Origin: Chrysomallon squamiferum | Taxonomy: Eukaryota; Mollusca; Gastropoda; Neomphalida; Peltospiridae | Direction: 5' to 3' | Assembly (NCBI GenBank): GCA_012295275.1 | Contig: CM022665.1 | Coordinates: forward strand, 3,149,167-3,179,166 | DNA length: 30,000 nucleotides | Shown: positions 20,691 to 30,000 of the stretch, piece after piece | Numbering within the stretch: position 1 is the first letter of the stretch | Layout of the letters: the number at the start of each line of letters is the position of its first letter | Translations under genes and position numbers: made by a program | Notes under the pieces: generated by a model | What the model was told of the DNA's origin: nothing | Seen by the model: only the letters and a program-made list of their open reading frames with translations | Database searches by the model: none

Positions 20691-20860
20691 TAAATAAATA
20701 AATAAATAAATAAATAAAATAAAACAATAAAATATAATAAAATTTAAAAAAATAAAACAAAAATAAAATAAACAATCAAAAGCATTAGATACACATATAG
20801 AATTTAAAAAATTGAAACAAAACAACCCATAAAAAAAATTAAATAAAAATTTTAAAAATT
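20691..20860. repeat. (TAAA)n array and A/T low-complexity tail
   Basis: Regular TAAA units at 20691-20718 decay into AAAATA/AAAACA sequence to about 20860. The Phe/Leu/Ile-rich minus-strand open frame is a by-product. Confidence 0.85.
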
Positions 20861-21479
20861 CACAAAACAAACTATATTAATACAAATTTCAAGATTACAG
20901 TATAAAGAAAGGTGTTCAAAATAATATATGACCAGCTTACTCCTAAAGATCATTAAGGAATCTTTCATTAATAATAATTTAATATGAAGAATACTTTACA
21001 CCTCACTACCAGTATTCACATCAAAAAAAAAAAAAAATAGTAATTGTTATAATTCGTTCCTTTTAAAATATTTTGCTCTCAATATTTTCCAGGATTATAA
21101 ACTCAACCAACACATTATAAAATTCAGTTTCAGAAAAAAATAGTTTACTTATGTTTATTGTGTTAGACAGAATATCCAGAAAATATAAAAAATATAATAA
21201 TCCACATACAAGAAAAATTAATTAAGAGTTTTACATAGATATATCTCCATTTCTAAACCGAGCCTGAAGCAAACTCAACAACATATCTAAGAAAAAAATG
21301 AAAAAAAAACACACATCCTGCTAAAAACATGAACTCTAATTACATTAATATCCTAAAGGCTTTTTCTTTATTTCATGTTTATTTAATTTATCCTTCGAAC
21401 AGATTTATCACCATCACCACCTTTTCCTCAAAATCAAACTAATAAACTTTCCTTTGGTCATTGTATCACACTTTTAAAT
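20861..21479. other. AT-rich spacer
   Basis: A-rich, with short A runs near 21024-21037. No features. Confidence 0.5.
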
Positions 21480-21790
21480 GACCAACTGCAGACAGGCTTG
21501 AAAGGAAAGGGGGAGAAAATGCCCACCTAGGGGATTCCAGCACATTTAAACAGTTTGTTCAGCATAAAGAATGGGGTCTGGTGTACCCTTACAAACCCCT
21601 TGTTGCTAACACCACGAGGAAGCTGAATCACATAACAATTGACACTGGTCCAGTCGAAAGGGATCGTCACACTTCAACAAATTGGGGTCAACACCTGTCG
21701 GATCAGGTAGATATTCTCCCACACAAAACAACAGAAAATCTTTGAGCAGAGTTTTCTAAACACCACATCAAACTTTTCCGAATTACGCGC
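21480..21790. other. Non-repetitive GC-balanced island; possible regulatory element
   Basis: About 300 bp without simple repeats. It includes AAGGGGGAG (about 21508-21516), CCACCTAGGGG (about 21524-21534), ACCCCTTG, an ACACCTGTC E-box context near 21691 and ATTACGCGCC at its right end (about 21782). Stop codons interrupt every frame at short intervals as far as I read. An enhancer-like or conserved non-coding element is possible; function is not shown. Confidence 0.3.
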
Positions 21791-21792
21791 CT

Positions 21793-21843
21793 TTTATTAT
21801 TATGATTATTATTGTTATTATTATTATTATTATTACTGATTAT
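21793..21843. repeat. (ATT)n microsatellite
   Basis: TTA/ATT units with GATT and GTTA interruptions. Confidence 0.9.
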
Positions 21844-22437
21844 TAAATTACGTTTAAGTGAAAATAAGTTTTGGAAATGTTAAATTATGTGAGGTACTGA
21901 AGTGAATGAAAACAGCAGATTCAAAGAATAATTATCTCATACAGTGAATGAAGAAGAAAGGAAAGCATTAACCGTGATGTTTGATAAATCATTTATGAGA
22001 CATAGGGTAGAATGGGAAATAGGGCAATGACAGCACTGTGGAGAACTGATTTATGTGTGTGTGTGTGTTTTATGAGTAAGTATATACTGAAAAGGATAAA
22101 TCAATTCATGCAAATAATAATAAAACTATTATTTGTACATTTTTTCCATAATTATATTAACTAATTATATCACAAAAAAACATGAAATTGTTTTCATTGA
22201 GTACATAAGAAACAAAACAACATACTATAAAAAAAAAGTTACAAATTAATTTTGAAAACAGAAAAAAAAAAGAAAAAAAAAATGACCAAGCCATTAAAAC
22301 AAATAATAAAAATACCAAAAAATAATAATAAAAAATAAAAATTTAAAAAAAAAGAGAAAAATTAAAAAAGAAGATAAATCTCATGAGAAAAATCAAATAG
22401 TTGATGATGAATAGCTAAATTAACAATGACTCAGGTA
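21844..22437. other. AT-rich spacer with A-rich low complexity
   Basis: A short TG run lies at 22053-22068. 22255-22380 is almost entirely A with scattered G and T. No gene. Confidence 0.5.
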
Positions 22438-22800
22438 TCACCTGTCCTGTGCAGAACATCAAAGAATGTCTACCTGTAGCTAATTAGAAAATAATGAGCT
22501 GCAGGGGAAATTACCTTCACATCCTGCAGGTGCAAAATAAAATATATATTCATATACTGAGTACAGTACCTGTACATTACAACCACTGCGCATAAAGGAC
22601 AAAACAAGCCAGTGAGATGTCAGTACAAGGAAAGTAATTATCTTCTCTGTGGGGACGGTGAACTGTTTGGTGGTTGTTTTTTTGTGTCTCGCTGAAATCT
22701 GGGTGACTTCTTCAAGCATGTCAAATAAAACTGTCACCACAACTGTTACAGCCTGCTGGGTTATGTTGTAGTTGGTGACTGTCAGAGGAAATAGAGCAAA
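22438..22800. other. Non-repetitive island with clustered TF-like motifs
   Basis: Within 100 bp lie CACCTG (22439-22444), ATCAAAG (22458-22464, TCF/LEF-like), CTAATTAG (22480-22487, homeodomain palindrome) and CAGGTG (22527-22532, E-box). A minus-strand open frame of about 80 codons (22480-22740) overlaps it. That frame is fairly protein-like with a hydrophobic middle, but it has no recognisable domain and no in-frame ATG at its 5' end before codon 8. Confidence 0.35.
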
Positions 22801-22909
22801 TTGATTTTTCTATCTGAAAAGAACATCTATAAGTCAGTATTTTCATCTGCTTCTAAATGTCCTTAGTTACCACGTAGGGATCCAGTGGGACACACCCAGC
22901 ACGACCTCA

Positions 22910-22925
22910 CCCTCCCCCCCTCCCC
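22910..22925 (-). other. G-quadruplex motif on the minus strand
   Basis: The minus strand reads GGGG-A-GGGGGGG-A-GGG. This supplies four runs of at least three G with one-base loops, the canonical intramolecular quadruplex pattern. It is the strongest G/C skew in an otherwise AT-rich window. CACCC/KLF- or SP-type binding is an alternative reading. Confidence 0.7.
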
Positions 22926-23447
22926 GATTTTTGTCAACTGGTGTCATTGGGTCTTTTTGTTTCTTTTTTTTATATCAAAACTCGTTTCGTTTTGAAAATT
23001 AAATTGTCCATCACACACTGGCATTTCTGAAACCCTGGGTCTTCTGTCAAAGATGAGAAGAAAAAACACATGATAACAAATCACTGACTGAGAGATTGTG
23101 AGATGAACAGAACGATCTATGGGAACTGAACTAAATAAATAAGTACTGTCTCACGAATAGAACATTTAAAACTGTTCATTCTTTAAAAAAAGTAGGATTA
23201 ATTTTTTATTTTTAAGTTATACAAAAAAGAATAAAGATTGAATAAAAAAAATAATAATAATAAAAATAGAAAGAAAAAACATCCCAGCAACTAAAAATAA
23301 AATTCTCTTAATTTCCTATATTAATATATAAATTAATTAATTAACATTCTGTATGTGTGATAGATTTTCAAGGAAAAGATGTGACTGTTTTAAAAAAAAA
23401 ATCAAAATCATATGCACACATACATAAACACATTTATGTATAAACGT

Positions 23448-23448
<1 letters not shown>
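22926..23448. other. AT-rich spacer
   Basis: A-rich with AAT/TAAT patches (23200-23340). No gene recognised. Confidence 0.5.

Positions 23449-23484
<36 letters not shown>
23449..23484. repeat. (CA)n microsatellite
   Basis: Uninterrupted CA tract of 36 bp, preceded by degenerate CACATA units from about 23412. Confidence 0.95.
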
Positions 23485-23488
<4 letters not shown>

Positions 23489-23689
23489 GAAGAATACACA
23501 AGAAATGACAATCCACAGAAGATAGACAGAATCTGTTCAATATTTCTTCAAATTGAAATGACATATATTTCATAAATTGACCTGTACAAAATTTCACCAA
23601 ATTGAGCTATCTGTACAACATTTGTTTTACAAACCAACTGACCACCAACTACTTTTTTTGAAGAAAAAAAATGACATTTTTCACTATCT
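23485..23689. other. Spacer
   Basis: AT-rich, with repeated AAATTGA words at 23548-23605. No gene. Confidence 0.5.
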
Positions 23690-23950
23690 GATGGAGAAAG
23701 GATAGTTCAGCTAGTAGCCATGGGCCAACATTCTGACATTAATTGGTCTGGAATCACCCCCGCATAGCCAGAAGCAGGCATCAAAGAGCTGGTCACACCT
23801 GCTTCATGCAATGATTTCTAATTCCACAGTTAGGTGGGGAGTAGATGTACTGATTATAGGAGATTGGTGGATATAATACAGACATAAAGGATCTCCTAGG
23901 GTCAGCTTCTGTGTATAATTAGCTTTATTGATATCAGCAGAAATAACTAA
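23690..23950. other. Non-repetitive island with clustered TF-like motifs
   Basis: ATCAAAG (23780-23786, TCF/LEF-like) is followed by TCACACCTGC (23793-23802), which holds a T-box half-site TCACACCT overlapping an E-box CACCTG. TAATTAG (23916-23922) and TTATTGATA (about 23925-23933) follow. There is no coding frame. The composition and motif content resemble a developmental enhancer, which is inference only. Confidence 0.35.
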
Positions 23951-24659
23951 TACCAAAACCAATTTACCCATGTAAGTATTTATCTCCTCTAAATCTTTTC
24001 ACTAAAAATAGTAAACAGTGGGTGGGCAAACAGCTTTCTATAGAAGGATTATGGAATTCTAGATATAATTACAGTGTTATTATCTCCAAGTTAAAATGAG
24101 CTGCTACTGTTAATACTATAATAGATGCAGTGCTTCTCATAGCGGCTAATGATAATAAAACATCAGAAAATGAAATTAAACACACAATTATTATTTTAAT
24201 AAAGAGAAGGAAAAAAAAAAGAGAATAGATTCTTGGTAATAATTATTAGGTTACATTATCTGTAACTTAATATATCTTGATTATTATAAGAAGCAATATT
24301 TTATAATCTTTTTACATTTTCCTTCATGTGTTAATATTGTAAGTAATACACAGTTGTTATTTTATAAATATGTCACAATTAATTGTTATTAGAAATAAAA
24401 TAATTGCATTTAAAAAAATGTATATGTACATATATAAAGAATTATTTAGAATGAAACTAAGTATAATATTTTTTTTCTCTCATTTAATATTAATATTAAT
24501 ATTTTGTGTTACAACATTTTTATCAGTTCATTACTGTATTTTCATAATTTGTGTTTACTATAGGTAATACACTTACTGTGAATTAAAACAATATCTTAAC
24601 AGTCTGATTATTTTAAATGTTTTAATTGTTTAAAAATAATTTTGATTAAAATAAAATAT
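23951..24659. other. Very AT-rich spacer
   Basis: No gene. An open frame at 24370-24567 is Ile/Phe/Leu-rich as expected from composition. ATTAATATTAATATTAATAT occurs near 24484-24503. Confidence 0.5.
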
Positions 24660-24660
24660 A

Positions 24661-25009
24661 TGTGTGTGTGTGTTAATATTTTGTAGCAGTTTGTTTAGTT
24701 TTGATAAAGCTAATAGATTTTTATTTTTTATTATTATATATCTGATATAATTGTAATTTGTATCTGTGTGTTCATCTCTGACCTTATCCTGTGCACTTTC
24801 AAGTATGAATGTGTGTGTGTGTGTATAAAGTTTCAGTCTGTGAACCCATATATTTGTTTTAATCTGGCTACAAACATATACACATACACAGACAGATAAA
24901 CACTTACACAAACACATACAAACTCCCTCCTTTACACTTGTACACACACCTATATATGGACACACACACACACACACATATAAACACACAAACACAAACA
25001 TACTTGTAA

Positions 25010-25042
<33 letters not shown>
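24661..25042. repeat. TG then CA arrays in inverted orientation
   Basis: TG tracts at 24661-24672 and 24811-24822 are followed by CA-rich sequence from about 24875, with pure CA at 24961-24978 and 25014-25042. The opposite orientations on one strand allow long foldback pairing. The 158-codon minus-strand open frame is its translation artefact. Confidence 0.9.
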
Positions 25043-25046
<4 letters not shown>

Positions 25047-25106
25047 GCACAGAGAACCATAAACAAAAATATTAGATATACATAAATATTTAGTTTGTAC
25101 ATACAC

Positions 25107-25146
25107 TTATTTATTTATTTAATTTATTTTTATTTATTATTTATTA
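25107..25146. repeat. (TTTA)n microsatellite
   Basis: TTTA/TTAT units with minor interruptions. Confidence 0.9.
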
Positions 25147-25550
25147 AACAAAAAGCCAGAAGAGACAGAAATTACACAAAATGTCTGATCTGTGTACATA
25201 GCTCTAGGGTGAAGGATTACTGAAGTAAGAATGTGAAGACAATGAGAGGAAATCTTTGTGTTACCTAAACAGCTCGAGGTAAAACCAGAGTGATCCTCTC
25301 TTGTAATGTTACACTTATCTAATCTCAACTGTCATAACTCCCAGTCTAATCTTAATGATGGAAAAATTAGAAATAAACCCTCAGGTCTGCAGATAATCTC
25401 TCGAATTTTTGAAATAATTCAAAATAGTAAAACTTTAAGATGTGTATGTTAATGATTATCATTTTTTAAAAACATTTATGTATTCATTTTATTTAAAATG
25501 ATGAGATAAATTAATAAATATCTGTATCTATTTATCATCTCCCTGCAAAA
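25147..25550. other. Spacer without a recognisable gene
   Basis: A moderately balanced patch at 25150-25400 includes a short minus-strand open frame (25137-25328) with no motif. Confidence 0.5.
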
Positions 25551-25645
25551 ATACATACATACAAACATACATACATATATACACACAGACACACACACAC
25601 ACACACAGACACATTCATACAGACATACAAACATACATACATACA
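25551..25645. repeat. CATA / CA compound microsatellite
   Basis: CATA units flank a CACA core at about 25580-25613 interrupted by CAGA. Confidence 0.9.
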
Positions 25646-26049
25646 ACATTCAGACATATGTACTTATGTATACTTTATTAAAGTGATAAACTTTTTAAAT
25701 ATATTTTTATATACATATAACAGAAGAGAAAAAATTGTGATAAATTTCAAAAATTCGTGAAACTCTAAAATATTATATTATTACAACTACCTTCCTCATT
25801 TCCAAAAAAATCAGAAGTTGGCTCTACCAGGTTTTAAAATTTAGATCTGAAATGCTCTATTAAGAAAAAATATGGAAAACAATTTTAAATTTAGTGACAT
25901 GAAAAAAAAAAAAAACATTTAAAAAAAACAAAACAAATTCTGTTGCTTTTTTTTGTTTGTTTGCTATAAAAGCTATAAAAAAATACCAATAACACTTAAT
26001 TAATCCCTCTAGAGATCAGTTTGACTTTTTTGTCCAAATGAAGGAATAA
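25646..26049. other. AT-rich spacer with A runs
   Basis: A runs near 25901-25914 and 25921-25928. No gene. Confidence 0.5.
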
Positions 26050-26279
26050 TGTAAACTGTTTACACAACTTTCAGATACAGCAGCACAGTCAGTGGCAGAG
26101 GTAGGTGTGATGCAACCTGACACAGGCGAAAAGCTCTTGAGGCTGTTACAACATCAAACAGAGACAGGGATACTGTCAGAAACAAAGACTGTAAGATAGA
26201 TGTGTTTATAGGAGGAGACACAGAGGTGATGGTCATCACAGGGAGTGGTCAGCTGGAGTGGTCAGTTGACTTGCAATAA
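26050..26279 (+). other. Locally protein-like open stretch; doubtful exon candidate
   Basis: One + frame is open for 49 codons (26050-26196, stop 26197-26199), and a second + frame is open for about 50 codons from 26121 to a TAA near 26277. The first could start after an acceptor-like CAACTTTCAG (to 26074) and end at ACT|GTAAGA (donor GT at 26191), giving a 116-bp exon. Its translation has a balanced residue mix with D-T-G-E-K-L-L in the middle. The second contains G-G-D-T-E-V. I recognise no family. Because both overlapping frames look plausible, local composition may be the real cause. Confidence 0.15.
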
Positions 26280-26490
26280 GTGTGTCTGGAGAAGGTGTCA
26301 CTCACTGGTCAAATAGCTGCTGTGACAGAGAAGTGTTATTACTGTGAAAACAAATAATAGATGCGTTGTTTGCCGAAGATAATAATTGATGTGTTTATGT
26401 TAGAGGTGTTGGTGATCAAACTGCTGTTTTAACTGGAGGTGTTGTTAGCTGAATAATGCAGGTTTAGTCAAACAAACTGGGAAGAAAGTG
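26280..26490. other. Non-repetitive patch
   Basis: Balanced composition with Fox-like words (GTTGTTTGC near 26367, GTGTTTATG near 26391). No gene. Confidence 0.35.
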
Positions 26491-26945
26491 AGATTAAAAT
26501 AAAAAATATAATAACAAATGAAAAGAAGTTGTTTAGTTTAAAAAAATATATAGAGAGATCCAATAACAGAGAATGCTATGTTAATATAAAAAAATTAGTA
26601 AAAAACCTGAACTTATTTAGTTAAAGAAAAAAAGAGAAAGCTGTATTAAAATAAAAACTAAGTAAAAAAGTTATTTATTTAAAGAATAGATATAATAAGA
26701 GAGGAAGGCAGATTAAAATAAAAACTCAGTAAAAATGTCATTTAGTTAAAAATACATAAAGATAAAATTAAGAGAGAAAGTTATGCGAAAAGAAAAACAA
26801 AGTTAAACAAAAGTTATTTAGTTAAAAACAAACACAGAGATAATAAAACAGAAAGAAAGATATATCAAAATAAAAACTAAGCCAAAAAAATCAAGTTATT
26901 TAGTTAAACAATATAAAGACAGAATAAAAAGAGAGAGAGAGGGGG
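26491..26945 (+). repeat. Irregular purine-rich minisatellite, about six units of 58-84 bp
   Basis: Each unit reads roughly TTAAAATAAAAACTMAGTAAAA, then TTATTTAGTTAAA, then an AGAGARAAAG-like tail. The TTTAGTT-type anchors sit at 26532, 26616, 26674, 26741, 26817 and 26899, giving spacings of 84, 58, 67, 76 and 82. The strand is strongly purine-rich. Confidence 0.8.
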
Positions 26946-27842
26946 AAAAAAGAAAGGAGCACAAATTAGTAAGAAAACAAAAAATAAGAAAAAACTAAAT
27001 AAAATGATAAAGGCAAGTATTTGAGCAAGTATTTGTTAAACTACATTCAACACATTGTAACATTGATGATTATAATCAGTCACATGTAATGATAATGATG
27101 ATGTAAAATGAAAAACCAGTTAACATGGTTATCTAAGTATGACGTTTGTATTACATACAAGACTTAATGACATACAGTCCTAGCATATTAAAACATAATA
27201 AAAATCCTTTCATTAGAAATAAAGTTTTAAAATTTATAAACCATTAAATGATGTCTTACAAACAGATAGAAACTTCATTAATTCAGCAGATATTTTGGTG
27301 TTTTGTTGTAAGACAACAGAAACAAAACATTGAATGTCTTGTGTAAATGTTTATCCCTGATTGTGTGTCTGTTTCTACCAGTCTAGGTGATATGTCTGTA
27401 TACAAATCCAAAGATTAAAGTGATAATCCTTTTTAATTTGTTGTCACTCAAATCTGATTTTTTTATACAAAACTCTACTGATTGCCAAGGTGTAACCGCA
27501 ATTCCAAAAAAAGATAAAAACCATCAAGATTCTTACAATTTTCAAAATATAAAACTAATCAAGGGGTGCTTTGTTTTCATATCAGTTTATTTATTTATTA
27601 AAATTTGTGGAACATATACACAGTTTAAAATAATTTAGGCCGTTTACATTCAATAAATATATGTGTTATCTTTTTTTTTTACACTATTGTCTTTTTTAAA
27701 CAAACAAGTTTTTACTTAGTTTTTCTTTTAACTTTGTAATCTTTCACACAGATTCTTTTACAGTAACCTAACAAGTGATTTTTTAAATTTAAAATATCAG
27801 TCAGTTACAGGAATAAACTATTGTAAACTTTGCAAATGATGA
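26946..27842. other. AT-rich spacer
   Basis: Purine-rich until about 27000. An open frame at 27387-27638 (+) has no recognised motif. No gene. Confidence 0.5.
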
Positions 27843-27857
27843 TTTTTTTTTTTTTTT
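27843..27857. repeat. Poly(T) run
   Basis: Fifteen T residues. Confidence 0.85.
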
Positions 27858-28390
27858 CATTCAGTTGTTTGTTCCAATACACCCATTCAAACAGACATCT
27901 TCTCAAATAAACGCCATTGTAATAAAATCAAAAAAAGTTGAAATATCCTATATTCTGCAGCATTCAAAAATGAAATAAAATATTATTTACACATCTCAGA
28001 GTTTGATTCAGCGTACATATATCTGTTATCAATATACAGATGAAGCTGGTTTTAACAGTGCAAAACAATGAGACCTGGCACTTTGTGCTTATGATGATCA
28101 ATGTAGCACACAGATGAATGGACCTAGTCAAGCCACAACACTCAACATTCAAAACTGAATCTGACAGGTAAGCAAATAAATAAAGTTTTCATGTAACTGA
28201 TGTTGTTTTTTTAATTTTAAAAAGTCTATACAAATCTTAATAGACATGAAAAATGTTTTTATATCTATTTTTGTTTTACGCCTAGTAGCTGATATATTTT
28301 TTGTACTGGGGTGTAGTTAAATATTCATTCATTTATTTAATAGATTTGTTAATATTTGTTAGTATTATTCTGATTAATGTTATGATTAAT
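27858..28390. other. Spacer without a recognisable gene
   Basis: A short minus-strand open frame (27964-28152) has no motif. 28000-28160 is slightly more balanced. Confidence 0.5.
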
Positions 28391-28614
28391 TATATTGTTC
28401 ATGATGCTGTTATTGTTGTTATTATTACTGTTATTATTATCACTATTATTATTGTTGTTGTTGTTGGTTGTAGTTGTTACTTTAATTTTTATTACTGTTA
28501 ATAATAATATCAATTATTAGTATTACTGTTATTATTATTATTATTATTATTACTACTACTACTATTACTAAATTATCATCATCATTATCATCATCATCAT
28601 CATCATCATTATCT
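28391..28614. repeat. Second composite TTG / TTA / TCA trinucleotide array
   Basis: TTG, TTA, CTA and then ATC units follow one another, ending in a pure ATC tract (about 28583-28609). The order matches the array at 18775-19006. Confidence 0.9.
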
Positions 28615-29380
28615 GTAATTTAGAAAATATTTTTTTATCAAATCATTTCTTTCTTTTTATTTCAGTAACAACCTGTAAGGTTTATAGAATACAATTAATT
28701 TACTAATTTTGTTTTCATCATTCCAAGTTAAGTCTAATTTTATTTATCACTTGGTCTATCATGCATACATTTCTCTGGATATCTCTGCTCATTTCTGTCT
28801 TTAATTTCATTTCATTTCCTCAATGTACTTTTCTTTTCCATGAAATTACCTGTTAATAAAACTAACTAAAATAATTACCTGTATGATTTTTTTTTTTTTT
28901 ATATGACACAATGTCATTATCTTTAACAGCATCAAGCCAATACTTGGATAACCTGCAAGTTGTTCAGTTTTGTTGGCATGGTGATGACAATTGATTTTAT
29001 TGATCAAAAAGAACATTGAAGGATTTCATACCTGGTTTATTTCTCATGTTGATCTTAGTTTTTGGTTGAGCAGTGATTTTGATCGGGTTTCGAACTGCTA
29101 ACATCCTCGTTAAACTGGGACGTGGTTTTAAAAGTAGGCTGATGTGTTGTCCATCTTAATGAAAAAAAATAAAAAAATAATAATGTCATTAATATTAGTA
29201 AAAAAAATACAATCAATTTTTACATTTTAATAGATTTATGGTAATGTGAAAAACTATAATGATGATGATGATGATAAAGAATACAACCATTTACGAAGTC
29301 CTCTATCTTATCGGTTCTTCAAATATTTAGATATTTCTCATTTCTGTCAGTGAACTATCCATCTTTTGTTTAATGTGTTA
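28615..29380. other. Spacer; balanced patch 28920-29160
   Basis: 28920-29160 is non-repetitive, with TTGATTTTATTGATCAAAAA near 28991 and CGGGTTTCGAACTG near 29084. A short ATG run lies at about 29261-29275. No gene recognised. Confidence 0.45.
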
Positions 29381-29525
29381 ATATCAAACAATCCATCCAT
29401 TTTCCATCCATCATTTATTTATCTGTTGTACATTTTTTCTATCCATCTCTTTATTCATAATCCATCAATTCATTCATTCTTCCTTCCATCAGTTCGTTCA
29501 TTCTTCCTTCCATCCACCCATCCAA
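29381..29525 (-). repeat. Degenerate (TCCA)n array, opposite orientation to 16854-17060
   Basis: CCATCCAT, CCATCCATCAT and CATTCATTCTTCCTTCCATC units. The segment TTCATTCTTCCTTCCATC occurs twice (near 29472 and 29498). It is the reverse-orientation counterpart of the TGGA array 12.3 kb upstream. Confidence 0.85.
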
Positions 29526-30000
29526 ACAGTCCCAAACAACTCTCTGTTTTACTGAGATAAACAATTAATTTCAGAATGTTCTGCATTTTAAAAAAAATCT
29601 TCCTATTCACACATTAGTAGCTGTTTTCATCCTGTTCATCAGTCTTATACTGTAATATAAAATATTGTTTCACTTAAAATACTGTCAGAGTTCTATAATG
29701 TCACTGTGCCACTTAATATGTGTCAGTGGTGCTCGTGTTTACCATTTCTGACTGCCAATTTGTCAATAGATGACATTTCATCTGGTAATCCACAAGTCAA
29801 TATTACAACTTGAATTGCACTTTGATAAATGGGTCTGCAGATATGAGCAACGAACTAAACAATACAGCTTTGCTTTTTTTCTGAGAACAGGCATTAAGCA
29901 CTTTTGCTGTCACCTGAAATATTCAATAAACAGTATTACTGACATTTTAATACAGGAAGCACTTGTTAAATAATAAAATAAAATAAAAGGAAAAGTACTT
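29526..30000. other. Spacer to window end
   Basis: No recognisable gene. An open frame at 29770-29973 (+) has no motif. The window ends in an AAAATAAAATAAAAGG stretch. Confidence 0.5.

Noticed and set aside
4681-22115. POU octamers ATGCAAAT at 4681 and 22108
   Set aside because: About this number is expected by chance in 30 kb of this composition.
22480-22740. Minus-strand open frame with a hydrophobic middle
   Set aside because: The 5' end codon is GTG, no domain is recognised, and it overlaps a motif-rich non-coding island; insufficient to call a gene.
24630-25106. Longest open frame (158 codons, minus strand), Cys/Val-rich
   Set aside because: It runs through TG/CA arrays; its composition is entirely explained by the repeat.

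Overview
This window looks like AT-rich, non-coding DNA from an animal nuclear genome. By eye it is roughly 70% A+T. It is packed with dinucleotide, trinucleotide and tetranucleotide microsatellites, has many mononucleotide runs, and carries one degenerate tRNA-derived SINE. No open frame exceeds about 160 codons, and the longest ones simply read through microsatellites. The texture (long GT/CA tracts, ATC and TGGA arrays, a tRNA-like SINE, A/T-rich spacer) resembles invertebrate and especially molluscan/cephalopod introns or intergenic DNA. That assignment is an impression from composition, not a proof. I recognise no protein-coding gene, tRNA, rRNA, CRISPR array or intact transposon.

Layout. 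1-5,000: AT-rich spacer with TAA and GT arrays and a short A-rich minisatellite. It also holds a DR1-type nuclear-receptor-like site at 2100-2112 and a splice-acceptor-like site with a short open frame near 2649-2725. 5,000-8,600: a less AT-rich island (5390-5620), poly(A) runs, a long degenerate CA block, a TC/GA hairpin array and the SINE (8432-8580). 9,900-15,100: a zone rich in tandem duplications. These include a 90-bp repeat, a 147-bp repeat, a 94-bp duplication inside a CA block, a diverged 94-bp pair, and an alternating 49/43-bp minisatellite at 14091-14390. 15,400-20,900: TG, TGGA, TTA/TCA and TATG arrays, two non-repetitive islands, and an 11-bp perfect-stem hairpin at 18573-18608. 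21,400-24,000: three non-repetitive islands with clustered transcription-factor-like motifs, plus a minus-strand G-quadruplex motif at 22910-22925. 24,600-30,000: CA/TG foldback arrays, a locally protein-like stretch at 26050-26280, a purine-rich irregular minisatellite (26491-26945), a second TTA/TCA array and a degenerate TCCA array.

No set of genes working together can be described, because none is visible. If the window does anything, the best candidates are the non-repetitive islands (possible cis-regulatory or conserved non-coding elements) and the structure-prone repeats. I found no evidence of a new multi-gene system.
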